From positions 232,864-296,863 of the forward strand of contig CAJNDS010002478.1 in NCBI GenBank assembly GCA_905221605.1: DNA of 64,000 bases, given 5' to 3'. Positions within the stretch are counted from its first letter, which is position 1. The number at the start of each line of letters is the position of its first letter. The DNA comes from Symbiodinium natans (Eukaryota; Sar; Dinophyceae; Suessiales; Symbiodiniaceae). A program made the position numbers and the translations under genes. This document shows positions 1 through 11,200 of the stretch, piece by piece. The notes beneath the pieces are model-generated. The model was not told where the DNA came from. It saw only the letters and a list, made by a program, of their open reading frames with translations, and made no database searches.

Positions 1-190
1 GATGGTCCGACTTGTGTGAGAGCAAGGAAGGCTTTCACTGGCACTCGCCCCCAGCTTGCTGGGGTCGGCGGATTACAAGTTGTAAGTACTTATGAATAAG
101 TATGAATACGTATAAGTAAATCGGCCGTAATTATGAGTAGACGTAATTACAGTAATTCCAGATACTTGTAGGTAATTGTAAGGGCCCCAG

Positions 191-3100
191 CTTCCGGATG
201 GTTCACGACAGGGACAACCGCCTCTTGGGCTCGTTTAACCTCGACGGCATCCCACCGGCGCCGCGTGGCGCCGCGCGGCCGCGATTTTTTGTTTGCTTGG
301 TTTGCTCTACACTACTGGTTGGGGGTGTAGGGAGGGGTTTCGGGTTTAGGGTTTATGGCTTAGAGTTTAGGGTTTAGGGTTCAGGGTTTCGGGTTTAGGG
401 GCAGGTGGGGAGGGGGTTTGATTGAATTCCAAAGATGCCGTGGGCTTCGGCTTAGGCTTGGATGGGTTTTGGGAGGTTTGGATTTTCGAGGCTGCAAGAT
501 CCAGGTGTCTTGCCAGGTTCTTTCAAGTTGCTGTGTGGGGTTGCAGCTTCGCGTGCGTGTTGAGAGCTGGTTGGGCCGGGCAACCCACAGGGTGTGGAGA
601 GGGCCCAACGACAGTTCTACGACACCAGGGAAAATCCTAAAGAAAGGCTGGGATTAGGAAGTCCCCACGCGGCAAGCAAAGTACCCCAAAGATTGCGCGA
701 CAAGCAAAGCATCTATTTCCTGGCTGACCCGAAGCCCGAATTCCCAAACCCAGGGACCCACTGATTACCTGAAGCGGAAAATTTGAAGCTTCCGACCCTG
801 GGTCTGACCTTGAGCTCTTTTTTGAACCCCTTAATAAGATGTATTTTTGAACTCTTTTTGCGATTCTTCTTGGAACTCCCTTTATAAACTTTTTTTGAGC
901 TCCGTTTTTGACTCCCAGGTGCCGCAAATCGAGGTGGCCTTTGACTTGGACTCGAATGGGGTCGGCCCGGCAATTCTTAAGGGGTTTTTCTGGCGCCTTT
1001 GGGGGGGCCTTTTTGGGCCCTAGCACCCTTGCATTCATGAAAGCGCAGCAACGGCTTGTTGTTTCCACTCAGCTCTTACTCGCTAGATCCTCAACGTCTC
1101 GGCTGCAGACAAGACGACGGGAAAGTGGGCGCCTCAAGCCTTTCGATCGTTTTGAGTGCTTGGTTTAGGGTTTCGGAGTGATCTTCGTGAGCTCGGGGGG
1201 TTGGGCTAACGAGTGGCGCAACCGCAGTGCATGCTCCCAGACTCGACAAAGCAAAGGTCTCGAAGTGCATGTGAACGCTGGCCGAGGTCAAACAAGATCA
1301 CCATCACAAACGAGAAGGGTCGACTCTCCAAAGACGAGCTCCTTGGCTCAGATGTCGGCTTCTGGTAACTCCACCCAGTAAATCAGTGCGCAAGACAGGA
1401 GGAGATGAATCTTGTGGTATACGAAATTTGAATCCTGGTTCTTCTCTCGATTCTGGGGTGTGTTCCGTGTGGCTCTGTACCACGATTTGGATCTTGCAAC
1501 GTCCACACTCGCACAAACCCAGAAGCAGCGTTTTAAAGCGTGGCGTTGAAGCGTACCACAAGGATAGGCCAAGATGTTGACCGTTGTGTATCTCTCTGTC
1601 TCTCTGTCTCTCTGTCTCTCTGTCTCTCTGTCTCTCTGTCTCTCTGTCTCTCTGTCTCTCTGTCTCTCTGTCTCTCTGTCTCTCTGTCTCTCTGTCTCTC
1701 TGTCTCTCTGTCTCTCTGTCTCTCTGTCTCTCTGTCTCTCTGTGATACGTGTGTGTGCGCGATCTGTGTGCGTTTCAGCCTGCAGCGATTCGGAGTTCGC
1801 GAGATCCGAAGCCATGCAGCATCTCAGGATCGAGCGTATGGTGAAGGTGCGCGTTGCTGAAACGTGCAAGGTTCAGTTATGGTTTAAACACCAGCCTGTG
1901 GAGACGGGAGATGTTCCGCAAGCCGGCTTGCCCCACCACTCCCCAAAATCCTAAGATCGTAGCCAATGTCCCACAGCTGTCCCTCTCGAGTTTTCCCCGA
2001 ACCTCAAACCCTAGCTAAGCTGCCCCAAACCCTGCATCAACAGGAAGCAGAGCAGTTCCGCAGCGAGGATGAAGCCATTCGGAAGTCCGTGGAGGAGAGG
2101 GGCTGCCCAAAAGGTTTGCATTTGGAGAATTCAGGGTTTCCGGACAGTTTCCAGGATTCCAGGATTTCGGGTCGCGGGTCCTCAAGAAACGGGCTCAGTT
2201 TTTTGGAGGAGGTGTGCCATCCCCGGGAGTTGGTTACTGGAAGGGGGGTTTGAGGTAAACATATAGGTGGCGCACGGCTGTGCCCGCTTATGTTGTGATG
2301 CTAAAGCGTACCACCTTCGGCTGTAGCATCGGCCCTTTGGCTGCCGTAACATCAGGTGGAATCTGAACATCTTGTTGTGGTTAAACAGGGTCCAAACCTA
2401 AAGCCTTGACCCATGGAATCTCATAGCATGAACGCAGCAGCCCAGGTAGAACAAAAGGGCCGAGACGGCGGGAAATCGTTCAAAGCATCCCATAACTTCC
2501 TCAGCCCTCGCCCCCAAGCCTTAAAACCCAAACCCCCGGCGCAGGCCCGCAACGAGCTTGAGAGGTATGCCTACTCGGTGTCAGGCCAGGGTGTGTTCTT
2601 GAGATCTGTTGGCTAATGCGACCCTAGGCTCAAGAGGAGTTGGTACCGTGCCAGATCTCGTTTCTCACATGTCACCGTGACGTCACGAAGCAGCGGGCCA
2701 TGTTTGCAGGGATACCACTCCCCCAACCCACACATCCAAGATCTACCACGTTTGTGCTCCTGCAATGAAACGCCCTGACCTCTGCTGCTTCCGAGAGCGC
2801 CCGATTGACAATCTGGAGTCTGCATGCTGCTACCGACGCCCTAAATCAAATTACAACTGATATCATTGCCGCAAGACAAGGGACAAACACAAGAAACAAT
2901 CCAAGCAAGTTCAACTCAAACTGTTTGGTTGGATCCAGCCACCCGTATCATTTGATTTGTCTTCGCCGTCTGTTTGTTCAGGTCTTCTTCGGATCACAGT
3001 TCGGCTTCATGGAATCACAGTGCGCTTAGAGGTTCGTAAGTAGTAGAAGGCCTCGAACCTTAAAGCCGAGCACTTCTGGATCTCCGAAGCTCTTCAGACC

Positions 3101-4970
3101 AACCCGCCTAAACTGCAGAAACAAAACCCTGAACCCTGAACCCTGAACCCTGAAACCCTGAACCCTGAACCCTAAACCCTAACCCTAAACCCTCAGCTGC
3201 CTCAATCCTGAATACCCAGAGAATGCAGGGTCACTCGATCGAGACGACCTGAAAGAGAAGTTCACCGATGACGACCGGGCCAAGGTCTCGCCAGTTGAGG
3301 GCTTTTGAGGGCTTTGAGGGTTTTTGAGGGCTTCTGGGATGGGAACTTGGGATGTTCCCCGCCTTATTCTAACAAGTCCTTAATAGAGATTACAGTACCC
3401 CCCCTCCCCCCCCTATTACAATCCCTATTCTGGACTCTTCGTATAAGGGGGAACATCTCAAGTGGGAAACGTCAGTGGCATCAACACATCGACTCGTGGG
3501 CCCGACTCCTGCTATGGGCAATGCTTCCGTGGACTTTAGGGTTTAGGGTGTAGGGCTTAGGGCTTAGGGTTTAGGTCTTTAGCGCTGAACCAGGAGCCCC
3601 CAAATTCCCCAAGCCCTCGACAGAAAACCTTGAGCACGTCGTTTGGGGGTCGGCCCCAAGATACGGGACACGAAAGCCACAACCAGAATCAGGAGGCCTC
3701 ATGCTGCCACTCCTCACAGCCGGAAGATCGTCGAACCCGAAAGTTGCCGAAAGTCCTAAAGTTTCCACAGCGTCTTCCACTTGAAGCCCCAACAAGCAGG
3801 TCTTGACAGTCCTCCAGCCCTGGGCCTCAAACCCAAACTTCCAAAACTCGAAGCATCCCTCACACCAGATCCGGGAAGCTGCGGACGGCACCACCAAGTG
3901 GTTGGAGGAGAATCCGCAGGTGCCGGGTGGGGGAGGCAGAATCCAGGCGGAAGTGGATTTTGGGGCTCTAAAAACGTATTGGGGCATTGAGGCTGATAAG
4001 GGATTCTTGGAGACCTGAGTCGGCTATCGTGGCAAGCCGTCGGAGAGAGATTCGAGAGAAGCCCTATGCTTGGCCCTCAAGCGTCCTGAAATGCTCGGCT
4101 CTGTGGCCCAAACGATTCAGTGCAAGAAATGGCGGAAGGATGCTCGAAGTACATCTCGACATAGAATCCATGCCGAAGTCCGGCGCCCCCAAACCCCCCC
4201 AAACCCTGTTTGTACATAGCATCCATACAGGCAGAGGCCGAGGCGTGCGCGGCGAAGCAGAAGGAACTCGAGGCGCGGGAGCCAGCATCTTTTTTGAACC
4301 CGGCAAGCATCTTTTCTGAACAGCCGTGATAGGCACAGGCACCACACCGCACACCCGCCCTCCCCACAGTTGCTTGAACAACGTAATGACCATTAATGAC
4401 CTTCGACTCGACCCCGCAGTTTCGCAGCCAGAAGCAGAGCTTGTTTGTTCTTTTCAGGTTTGTCGGTGGACAATGTTGCGTGAAGCCCCAACCCTTTGAT
4501 ACCTGGCTCACTCTTATGAGCTTCCCCGGTGCCTTGGAGGCCGGAAGGAGCACCAAGTCTAAGCTTGAGGAGTTTGAAATGCTAACCTTGGGAGATACAA
4601 GGGGTTCACTGCACCATTGGCTGCACGAGCAACCCAACGGGCACCACACCTTCGCAAAAAGCTACCCAAAATGCTCGGCGTACCCCATACTTAATATGGA
4701 CGTGGCCCGGCATAAACCAGTAGCTTCTCTCCGTGCTTTCTGACAAGGCCGTGGTGAACCCCATCATGGTCAGGTGCGGAGCTCCAGCGCAGGGCCACTT
4801 GCGGGGATCATCTACGTGGCCTTTCGGCAAAAAGCCCTACACAGTCTAAACAGCCCTACATCCTTAACCCACATTGCCTAGAGGATCTACGGCGAGGCAG
4901 CCAAGGAGGGAGGCGATGGAAAGGACCGAATCCGGCTCAGCGCTTCAAAGCTTAAGCAGATGATACCTTC
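191..4970 (+). CDS. Hsp70 family chaperone, C-terminal half, 12 mini-exons (5' partial)
   Basis: ATP-dependent protein-folding chaperone; this part encodes the end of the substrate-binding domain and the helical lid. Exons read by eye: 191-269, 919-960, 1087-1124, 1287-1337, 1828-1846, 2044-2094, 2545-2584, 3229-3284, 3869-3919, 4231-4272, 4748-4773, 4884 to about 4970. Reading phase is kept across every junction. Diagnostic peptides in order: [161 protein letters not shown]. Intron starts are GT (six), GC (four) and GA (one); all end in AG. The NKITITN and [11 protein letters not shown] blocks resemble cytosolic or ER forms more than mitochondrial DnaK. The nucleotide-binding domain must lie before the window. 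The 3' end is unresolved: no EEVD or KDEL tail was found, and the last exon may continue past a GTAAGT donor at 4971. Hsp70 identity is secure; exon edges are by eye. Confidence 0.9.
1591..1742. repeat. 19 perfect copies of an 8-bp microsatellite (TCTCTCTG)
   Basis: The unit TCTCTCTG repeats 19 times without a visible error. It lies inside the Hsp70 intron 1338-1827, about 85 bp before the 19-nt exon. Because the unit is 8 bp, every frame stays open and creates false Ser/Leu/Cys-rich or Arg/Glu-rich ORFs on the two strands. The pyrimidine strand is the coding strand, so it could also act as an extended polypyrimidine tract before the 3' splice site (inference). Confidence 0.97.
3123..3195. 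repeat. Telomere-like string (CCCTGAA/CCCTAAA)
   Basis: About ten copies of CCCTGAA and CCCTAAA variants, inside the Hsp70 intron 2585-3228 just before exon 8. It is the complement orientation of TTTAGGG. Confidence 0.9.
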
Positions 4971-6250
4971 GTAAGTCGCTAGGAAGCGTTTGAGACTTCT
5001 GTGGTCGCAAGTGCCCGAGGTGCCGATCTCTCAAGGTGAGTGTGCTCCACAATTCACCCTAAGACCCGAAGAGAAAGCTTCCGAGTGCCTCCGAACCGGT
5101 CGTGAGCGAAGGCCCGAATGCGCAACCCATCAAGCTCCTTGAGTCCTTGAATACAAATCCAAATCCAGGAGTCCAAATTTTCGGAGGAGTAAGCCCCGGG
5201 CTCGGGAATCGTAGAGTGGCGCAGTGCCCGTGATTTGTGAGATAACTTCTGCTGGGCCGCCTTTAACCGAGATTAAGGCGCATAGGGCACTTTCAGCCCA
5301 TGCCTTGGACCCAAGCCTCCTCAAATCCTGGCCCAGAAGTCAGGCTTAGTGTTGCCTAGCCTGAGGGTCCAACCTGTTTGGGCTGTGCCAAACACATCCG
5401 AAGCTGAACCCCGAACTCAGCCAAAACTCCAAACGAGCCCTGAAAACTTTGCCCTCGCGCACCCCGAGGCGTCCAGTAGCTCTGGGGGCTGACGGTGGCT
5501 CCCCGCACCTCAACATGAATCTGAAGCCTCTTCAACGTCGGCCCGAGATCCTTTTTCAATGCTCTGAACCCTAGTTCCATCTCCCCAGTCCTCAGGCAAC
5601 CGGCGTGTGTGACTTGTGCTGGCGCAGCAGAAGCTGCGCGACAAGAAGCGCTTGTGACCAAAGATGTACGCACGCCTTGTTCGGAGTGCTTCCAGAGCCT
5701 AGGGAACAGCCCACAGCGTGGTGGGAATTTTGACGGACGGCTGCCTTCCTGCTTTCCGCAGACTTCATGCAGAACTTAGGAGCTCGGAGCCCAACTTCGC
5801 TGCCAAACCCCCCACGCCCAAAGTCTGCTTGAGGAGGGTGGCAGTCGTGTTCTCGGCCCTCCCGAGGAGGGCGGTAGCTCGCGGAACACGTGTAGGCAAT
5901 CATCGGCACCTATGACTTGGGGTTTAGGCTTTCTGTATTTAGCTGAGAAGCTCTGCAGGCGACCCAGAATCACGAGGTTGCAGGCCATCACTGCTGATTG
6001 ATCCACAGGTGTTCCCGCCCTTACCGGGAGCCTTCTCAAAGGATGGCCCTTGGCGAGTGCCAGGTTACGCCAGCTTGACCCTAAGAATCAGAAATGACCG
6101 TCAACCCCCTTCCAGAAGCCCTGAAGAACTCCAGCCCAAGACTGTACACCTGTGGCGCTCAACCATGAAATCCCAGACAAAGCCTGCATCTCTCCCGCAC
6201 ATCTCCCACATCTCTGAACTCCGAATCAGGGTGCTTTGTACCAGTCTCAG
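4971..6250. other. Region between Hsp70 and the hydrolase; no secure gene
   Basis: Most of this stretch is low-information intergenic or intron sequence. Two weak exon-like pieces on the plus strand follow AG: near 5614 (QKLRDK) and near 6009-6060 (VFPPLPGAFSKDGPWRVP). Either could belong to the 3' end of the Hsp70 gene or to another transcript. No tail motif that would close the Hsp70 gene was found. Confidence 0.3.
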
Positions 6251-6252
6251 AC

Positions 6253-6399
6253 ATGGGGGAAGGTGAAGAATACCTGGAGCTTCATAACCTGCTCTCCGGC
6301 AAGAAAAGACTCGTGAAAGCCGTGGCGTCCATCGGTCGTCCAGGCGTTGCAGCGATCTGGGAGCAAAAGAGTGCAGCTGCTCCGTGCTTACTTTGTTAA
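6253..6399 (+). CDS. Small hypothetical ORF upstream of the hydrolase
   Basis: A 48-codon frame starting at ATG (MGEGEEYLELHNLLSGKKRL and onward) and ending in TAA. It has no recognised domain. It lies about 100 bp before the start of the hydrolase gene on the same strand. It could be a short protein, an upstream exon or chance; the Glu/Lys-rich start is the only reason to list it. Confidence 0.2.
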   Translation: MGEGEEYLELHNLLSGKKRLVKAVASIGRPGVAAIWEQKSAAAPCLLC

Positions 6400-6501
6400 A
6401 GGCACGGCAAAAGTTGTGACGAAGCGATGGGTGCACTGGGTGCCCTTCGGCTCAGGTCCGGACCTCGGAACGCTCCACCCTGCATTGTGAGATTCCTTCC
6501 C

Positions 6502-8247
6502 ATGGCAGCCATGCGCGTGCTGACTGCAGCCAGCCTTATTGCCACTGCGTTTGGTCACAATCATGGAGGAGGTCACGATCACAGCTGTGCACATGAGGCC
6601 TCCATGGTGAACTACACCTGCAACACCTCGATGTGCGGTGGATACATGGCATACAAACCGACAGTATGCACTGCCAGCATGAAGTGCCCGGCAGTCGTCG
6701 TCATTCAGGACTGGAACGGCATGAACGACTATGAGAAGGAGCGCACCCGCATGTTGGCCGGCTTGGGCTACGTTGGGTTCGCGGCCGACATCTACGGTTA
6801 TGGCACACCCGTAGAGGACATGTCCGATTGGATGGCTGCTTCCTCTGCTCATCGCGGAAATCCGGACCTTTACATGTCAAAGATCAGCGCAGCCATTGAC
6901 AAGGTGAAGACCTACGATTTCGTGGACACGAGCAAGATTGCCGTGATTGGCTACTGCTTCGGCGGCACTGGGGTGGTGAACATGGCCATTCTGGGCATGG
7001 ACATCCTTGGTGTTGTGGGCTACCACTCCGGCATCCAACCGAATGCAAGGGTGGTGAGAGGCAACAGCACGGTGCCAGTCGTCGCCAAGGTGCTGCTCCA
7101 CTCTGGCGTGATGGACGATGCCGCAACGGACATGGCATTGCTGGAGCAGGAGCTCGAGTCCGCACAGGCCACATATGAAATCGATCGCTACGGCAGCGGT
7201 GTCTACCACAGCTTCACGGAGTGGAGCGCCGCCTTCCCTGGCCAAGCCATGTACGACCAACGTGCAGATGTGAGGTCCTGGGAGAGCACCAAGCTCTTCT
7301 TGGCAGAGCTGTTCTCCGGGCTTCCAGCTGCAAGCCGTGGACCAGAGCATGACACGGTGACGACAGGGCTCCACAACTACACCTGCAACACAACAACCTG
7401 TGAGGGATACATGGCATACAATGCTTCGGCATGCACCGCCAGCATGAAGTGCCCGGCAGTCGTCGTAATTCAGGACTGGAACGGCATGAACGACTATGAG
7501 AAGGAGCGCGCCCGCATGTTGGCCGGCTTGGGCTACGTTGGGTTCGCGGCCGACATCTACGGTTATGGCACACCCGTAGAGGACATGTCCGATTGGATGG
7601 CTGCGTCCTCTGCTCATCGCGGAAATCCGGACCTTTACATGTCAAAGATCAGCGCAGCCATTGACAAGGTGAAGACCTACGATTTCGTGGACACGAGCAA
7701 GATTGCCGTGATTGGCTACTGCTTCGGCGGCACTGGGGTGGTGAACATGGCCATTCTGGGCATGGACATCCTTGGTGTTGTGGGCTACCACTCCGGCATC
7801 CAACCGAATGCAAGGGTGGTGAGAGGCAACAGCACGGTGCCAGTCGTCGCCAAGGTGCTGCTCCACTCTGGCGTGATGGACGATGCCGCGACGGACATGG
7901 CATTGCTGGAGCAGGAGCTCGAGTCCGCACAGGCCACATATGAAATCGATCGCTACGGCAGCGGTGTCTACCACAGCTTCACGGAGTGGAGCGCCGCCTT
8001 CCCTGGCCAAGCCATGTACGACCAACGTGCAGATGTGAGGTCCTGGGAGAGCACCAAGCTCTTCTTGACAGAGCTGTTCTCCGGGCTTCCAGCTGCGGCT
8101 CGAGAACCTGAGTGCCACTCTTTGCGCACTTATCATCAGCTGCAGGTTTGCAGGGTTGTTTGGCCTGGCAGAGCGAAACTCAACTCGGGTCTGTGTGTGT
8201 GTGTGTGTGGGTCGGTTCAGGACAACCATGAATCTGCTAGCTGCTAG
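6502..8247 (+). CDS. Secreted tandem dienelactone hydrolase (two DLH domains)
   Basis: An alpha/beta-hydrolase of the dienelactone hydrolase family; these enzymes open cyclic esters such as dienelactones, but the substrate here is unknown. The frame is open from 6427. I prefer the ATG at 6502 because it begins a signal peptide (AAMRVLTAASLIATAFG), followed by a His-rich stretch (HNHGGGHDH). Each domain starts with a Cys-rich segment (NYTCNT, C-x-GYMAY, KCPAVVVIQDW), has the DLH nucleophile motif GYCFGG (Cys), acidic residues in HSGVMDDAATD and the catalytic His in VYHSFTEW. The domains are 255 residues apart; nucleotides 6676-7330 and 7441-8095 differ at only about five sites. NYT, NTS and NST sequons fit a secretory route. 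The last 35 or so residues include a GT-repeat-encoded CVCVCG run and may be intron read-through after a CAG|GT at 8144. The body is intron-free, unlike the Hsp70 gene. Confidence 0.82.
   Translation: MAAMRVLTAASLIATAFGHNHGGGHDHSCAHEASMVNYTCNTSMCGGYMAYKPTVCTASMKCPAVVVIQDWNGMNDYEKERTRMLAGLGYVGFAADIYGYGTPVEDMSDWMAASSAHRGNPDLYMSKISAAIDKVKTYDFVDTSKIAVIGYCFGGTGVVNMAILGMDILGVVGYHSGIQPNARVVRGNSTVPVVAKVLLHSGVMDDAATDMALLEQELESAQATYEIDRYGSGVYHSFTEWSAAFPGQAMYDQRADVRSWESTKLFLAELFSGLPAASRGPEHDTVTTGLHNYTCNTTTCEGYMAYNASACTASMKCPAVVVIQDWNGMNDYEKERARMLAGLGYVGFAADIYGYGTPVEDMSDWMAASSAHRGNPDLYMSKISAAIDKVKTYDFVDTSKIAVIGYCFGGTGVVNMAILGMDILGVVGYHSGIQPNARVVRGNSTVPVVAKVLLHSGVMDDAATDMALLEQELESAQATYEIDRYGSGVYHSFTEWSAAFPGQAMYDQRADVRSWESTKLFLTELFSGLPAAAREPECHSLRTYHQLQVCRVVWPGRAKLNSGLCVCVCGSVQDNHESASC
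6610..8097 (+). repeat. 765-bp in-frame tandem duplication inside the hydrolase gene
   Basis: The unit 6610-7332 is repeated at 7375-8097 with a constant 765-bp offset (255 codons). The first 60 bp of the units differ clearly (ACCTCGATGTGC against ACAACAACCTGT), while the remaining 650 bp or so are almost identical. That pattern fits recent gene conversion or a very recent duplication with a changed edge. Confidence 0.95.
8191..8208. repeat. GT dinucleotide repeat
   Basis: About nine TG units at the 3' end of the hydrolase frame, probably in intron or 3' untranslated sequence. A similar GT run follows the terminal exon at 48318-48566. Confidence 0.9.
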
Positions 8248-8249
8248 AG

Positions 8250-11200
8250 TAGATTGCCAAACAAAGGCGGCAAGAAAGCCTGCACGAGCAGCCAAATCAA
8301 GGTGACGACGATCACGACCACGACAATCAGGCCTTCAAGAGTTCAGGATTGAAGCATTGAAGCAGTTGGGAGTAAGGTCTGGGAGTCATTGGCTAACATT
8401 TGGTTCCGGGGTGTTGGGGTGTGAGAGTTTGCCGGATCATTCGAATGGTGCCGATTTGGGGGGAGGGCTTAGGGCGTTTAGGGCTTGCAGGCTTGGGGCT
8501 TCCAGGGTGGACAGCCCGAAACTTGCAGTCGCGGGTTGACTGCATTTAGGGTTTCAACGGCTCTGGAAAAAGACAGGCAGAAAGGGCAAAAAGTGGACTC
8601 CCCAATGCATGGTAGGCAGACGCAGATCGCGGACATGGAACATAATCAGCCGCGTACAGCTGGGATTGAGACATCTAACTGGTTCGCGCAAAGCCAAGCA
8701 AAGCAGCCGCTGCAAACGTCAGGGCGGGCGCAACTCCCAACAGCATAGACGTTGCATGAGCAGTTTAGCCTTGGTGGCGGACAAGATCGTGATTCGGAAG
8801 GAGGGAGCAAGGAAGTTGAGGCATGAAACTGACATGCTGTCGCTTGTGATCCCTGCAGGCCAACAGCACGCAAACCTCCGACGCTTTCTACCTCGCCTTC
8901 CCTTCCTTGGCCAGCCTCGCGGCGTTGGCTGTCATGGCGGCATAAGCTGGAGGATGTGGAGGCCGTTGCTGTCAAAAGATGGGTTGGGTTTAGGAAGACG
9001 TTCACATTGCCACCACCATCAGCCACAAACCTGCTGCTAAATTCTGCTGTTTCTGTTTCTGTTGCTCTTGCTGTTAATGGCAGCCTTTGTGGATACTACT
9101 GGCACCCGTATCATCTGCAGAGCCTACTGGCATCAGAGTTTGCTTCCACCTTGGTCAGTTTTGTCTGTCATGCTAAGTCCACAGTTATGGATGTACGAAA
9201 TGTGGTGGAGTTCACTATGGCATCGTACTGCTGCTCCTGTTGCCCAGCTGCTACCTCTACTGCCACGCCGTGTTTATGGCAAACCGTGCTTTCTTTTCTG
9301 CTCCTTGCCGCCACTTTTGTCACTGTAACCACATCGGTCTTCGAGAAAGTAAAAGGCGTAACGGAAACCACTGGGCTGGGCTGCAAGTAGCGGAAACCAT
9401 TGCCCTCAGAAGTAGCAGTGGCGAACATATTGTGCCACTAGTGCATCTGCTGTGTCATTCACAGCGCGGTGTTAGACACCCTCAGAAGTAGGATTGGCCT
9501 TCAGAGCTCCTTTGGCAAGGAACCATAACGGAAACTACGTTCAAGTTTCAGTGTTTCAGATTGGTGCAGGCTCAGGCCAGAAGATCTCAGAAGCTAAGTT
9601 TAAAGAACTGGCACGCAATTGAGGGTTTTAGGTGCTTTCGGCGTTAGGGCTCAAAGGCTCAGGGTTCAGGGTCAGGGATGGGAGGTTTCCATCTTGTCGG
9701 GCATGGTTTTCGTTACACTCTCCCTGGTTTCGGTCCTGGTTTCGGTCACGGTTTCCGGCCCGGTTTCGTTTACACCCTGTTTTGGCTTCCGGTACCGCTC
9801 TTTCACCACACCGAGAAGCTGCTCTTTCAACATGGTTGAGCAAAACCCCCTAAACACTGACAAAACACTGCCTCATCCATCCAAGCGTAAATTCGACGTC
9901 CCAAATCCCACATCCGCGGAGGCTTCTGTCGCCAGAGAGCTCCTCCCTTTTCTGGCTAGGACCTCCAGCAGTGGTCGTGTGCCGACAGGTACCTTGAAAT
10001 CGCACTTTTCCGATGCTTCTGCTGGAGTTAAACCCTAGATGTACAGCTTCTTTCGCAGTGGCTTCCGACCAACGCTGTCGAACTCCGCCTTGCCCATTCG
10101 AGGCAGCCCGCCTCTTCCCAGTCCCCTTTCGCTGCAAAGCAGCCCCAGGGGGCTCCTTGTAAGTCAATACGAGGGCACGGGAACCCGTGCCAGCAAACCT
10201 CAGGTGCGGCACACCCAACAGTTGGTGCAAGATACAAAGCCCTGTGCCACGGCTCGGATCTGAGGCACTTCCTGCTCGTGTCAGCACAGGCGCTCCACCC
10301 CCCGAACCCCCAGAAAAAAACACACCTGCTCTCTGCAATGACCGGCTTTGCAGCACGATCTCTAGAGTTTGGTCGTGGCCGCCGCTTCTCCAAGGCCTTT
10401 CGAGGGAGGGGACTTGAGGGGATTCTCAGGGATCCTGAAGGGCTTCGAAGGGGATTCTGGCTCCCCTTTCCTTTGTTCCCAGGTGTCTCAAAGAGCGTTC
10501 GAGGGGGCTTTGGCCTGAATCGCGCGTGTTGCCCTAAGCCCTCAACCCCAGAATAAGGCGATAAAGGCCCGAGCGCCCGCAGGTTGCCATATGCTATGGC
10601 AGTTGGGACGGCGGGCGATCAAGCACCCAGTCCTTGTTGGGTTGGACCATTTTGGTTGAGGGCTTCTGGAGGGGTTGGGGCTTCTGGTTTGGGATTCTGG
10701 GTTGAGGCTTTTTGGAGTCTTAATTTACGTCGAAGGTCAGGTTTTTAGGGCGGTTCCGGAAATTTGCTCGCAGTTTACGGAGTACGTTCTGAGAGCTCAA
10801 GGATACAAGCCTTGATGATTCCTAAGTAAGGTTGCCGGGAAGTGCGAGGGCCCGCCGGACGCCCCAAACTCCTGAAATTCCTGGATCCTCATTGTTCGGT
10901 TCCTGAGATGATTGAACCTTAGGAGCTTCCTGGATTGTCTAAGAGTCTTTTCAGGGTGCGCTCGATGCCCGTCTTGGACCCCTGCCACGATCTTTTCACC
11001 CAATGATGTCTGCGGGGTGCTAATGCCGTTTGACGTGGCTTCGAAGCTGTGGGAGGTTTAAGAGGCGTCGGAGTACGGTCGCAAGTCACGCCTGTGCCCA
11101 CGCAATATCTGTTTTGCAGGATTTGGTACCACCCATCTATGCACCGAGGTGTTTGCAGAAGTATTTTGCTGCCAAGCAGGACCTGGGATGGCAGGGATGG

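Noticed and set aside
1348-1954. Long Arg/Glu- or Leu/Ser/Cys-rich ORFs on both strands
   Set aside because: They are artefacts of the 8-bp TCTCTCTG repeat, which keeps all frames open.
4077-4649. 190-codon minus ORF
   Set aside because: Overlaps an Hsp70 exon on the opposite strand, lacks coding codon choice and has no recognisable motif.
6877-8295. Minus-strand ORFs of up to 246 codons under the hydrolase
   Set aside because: Exact antisense shadows of the duplicated hydrolase; they repeat with the same 765-bp offset and lack any domain.
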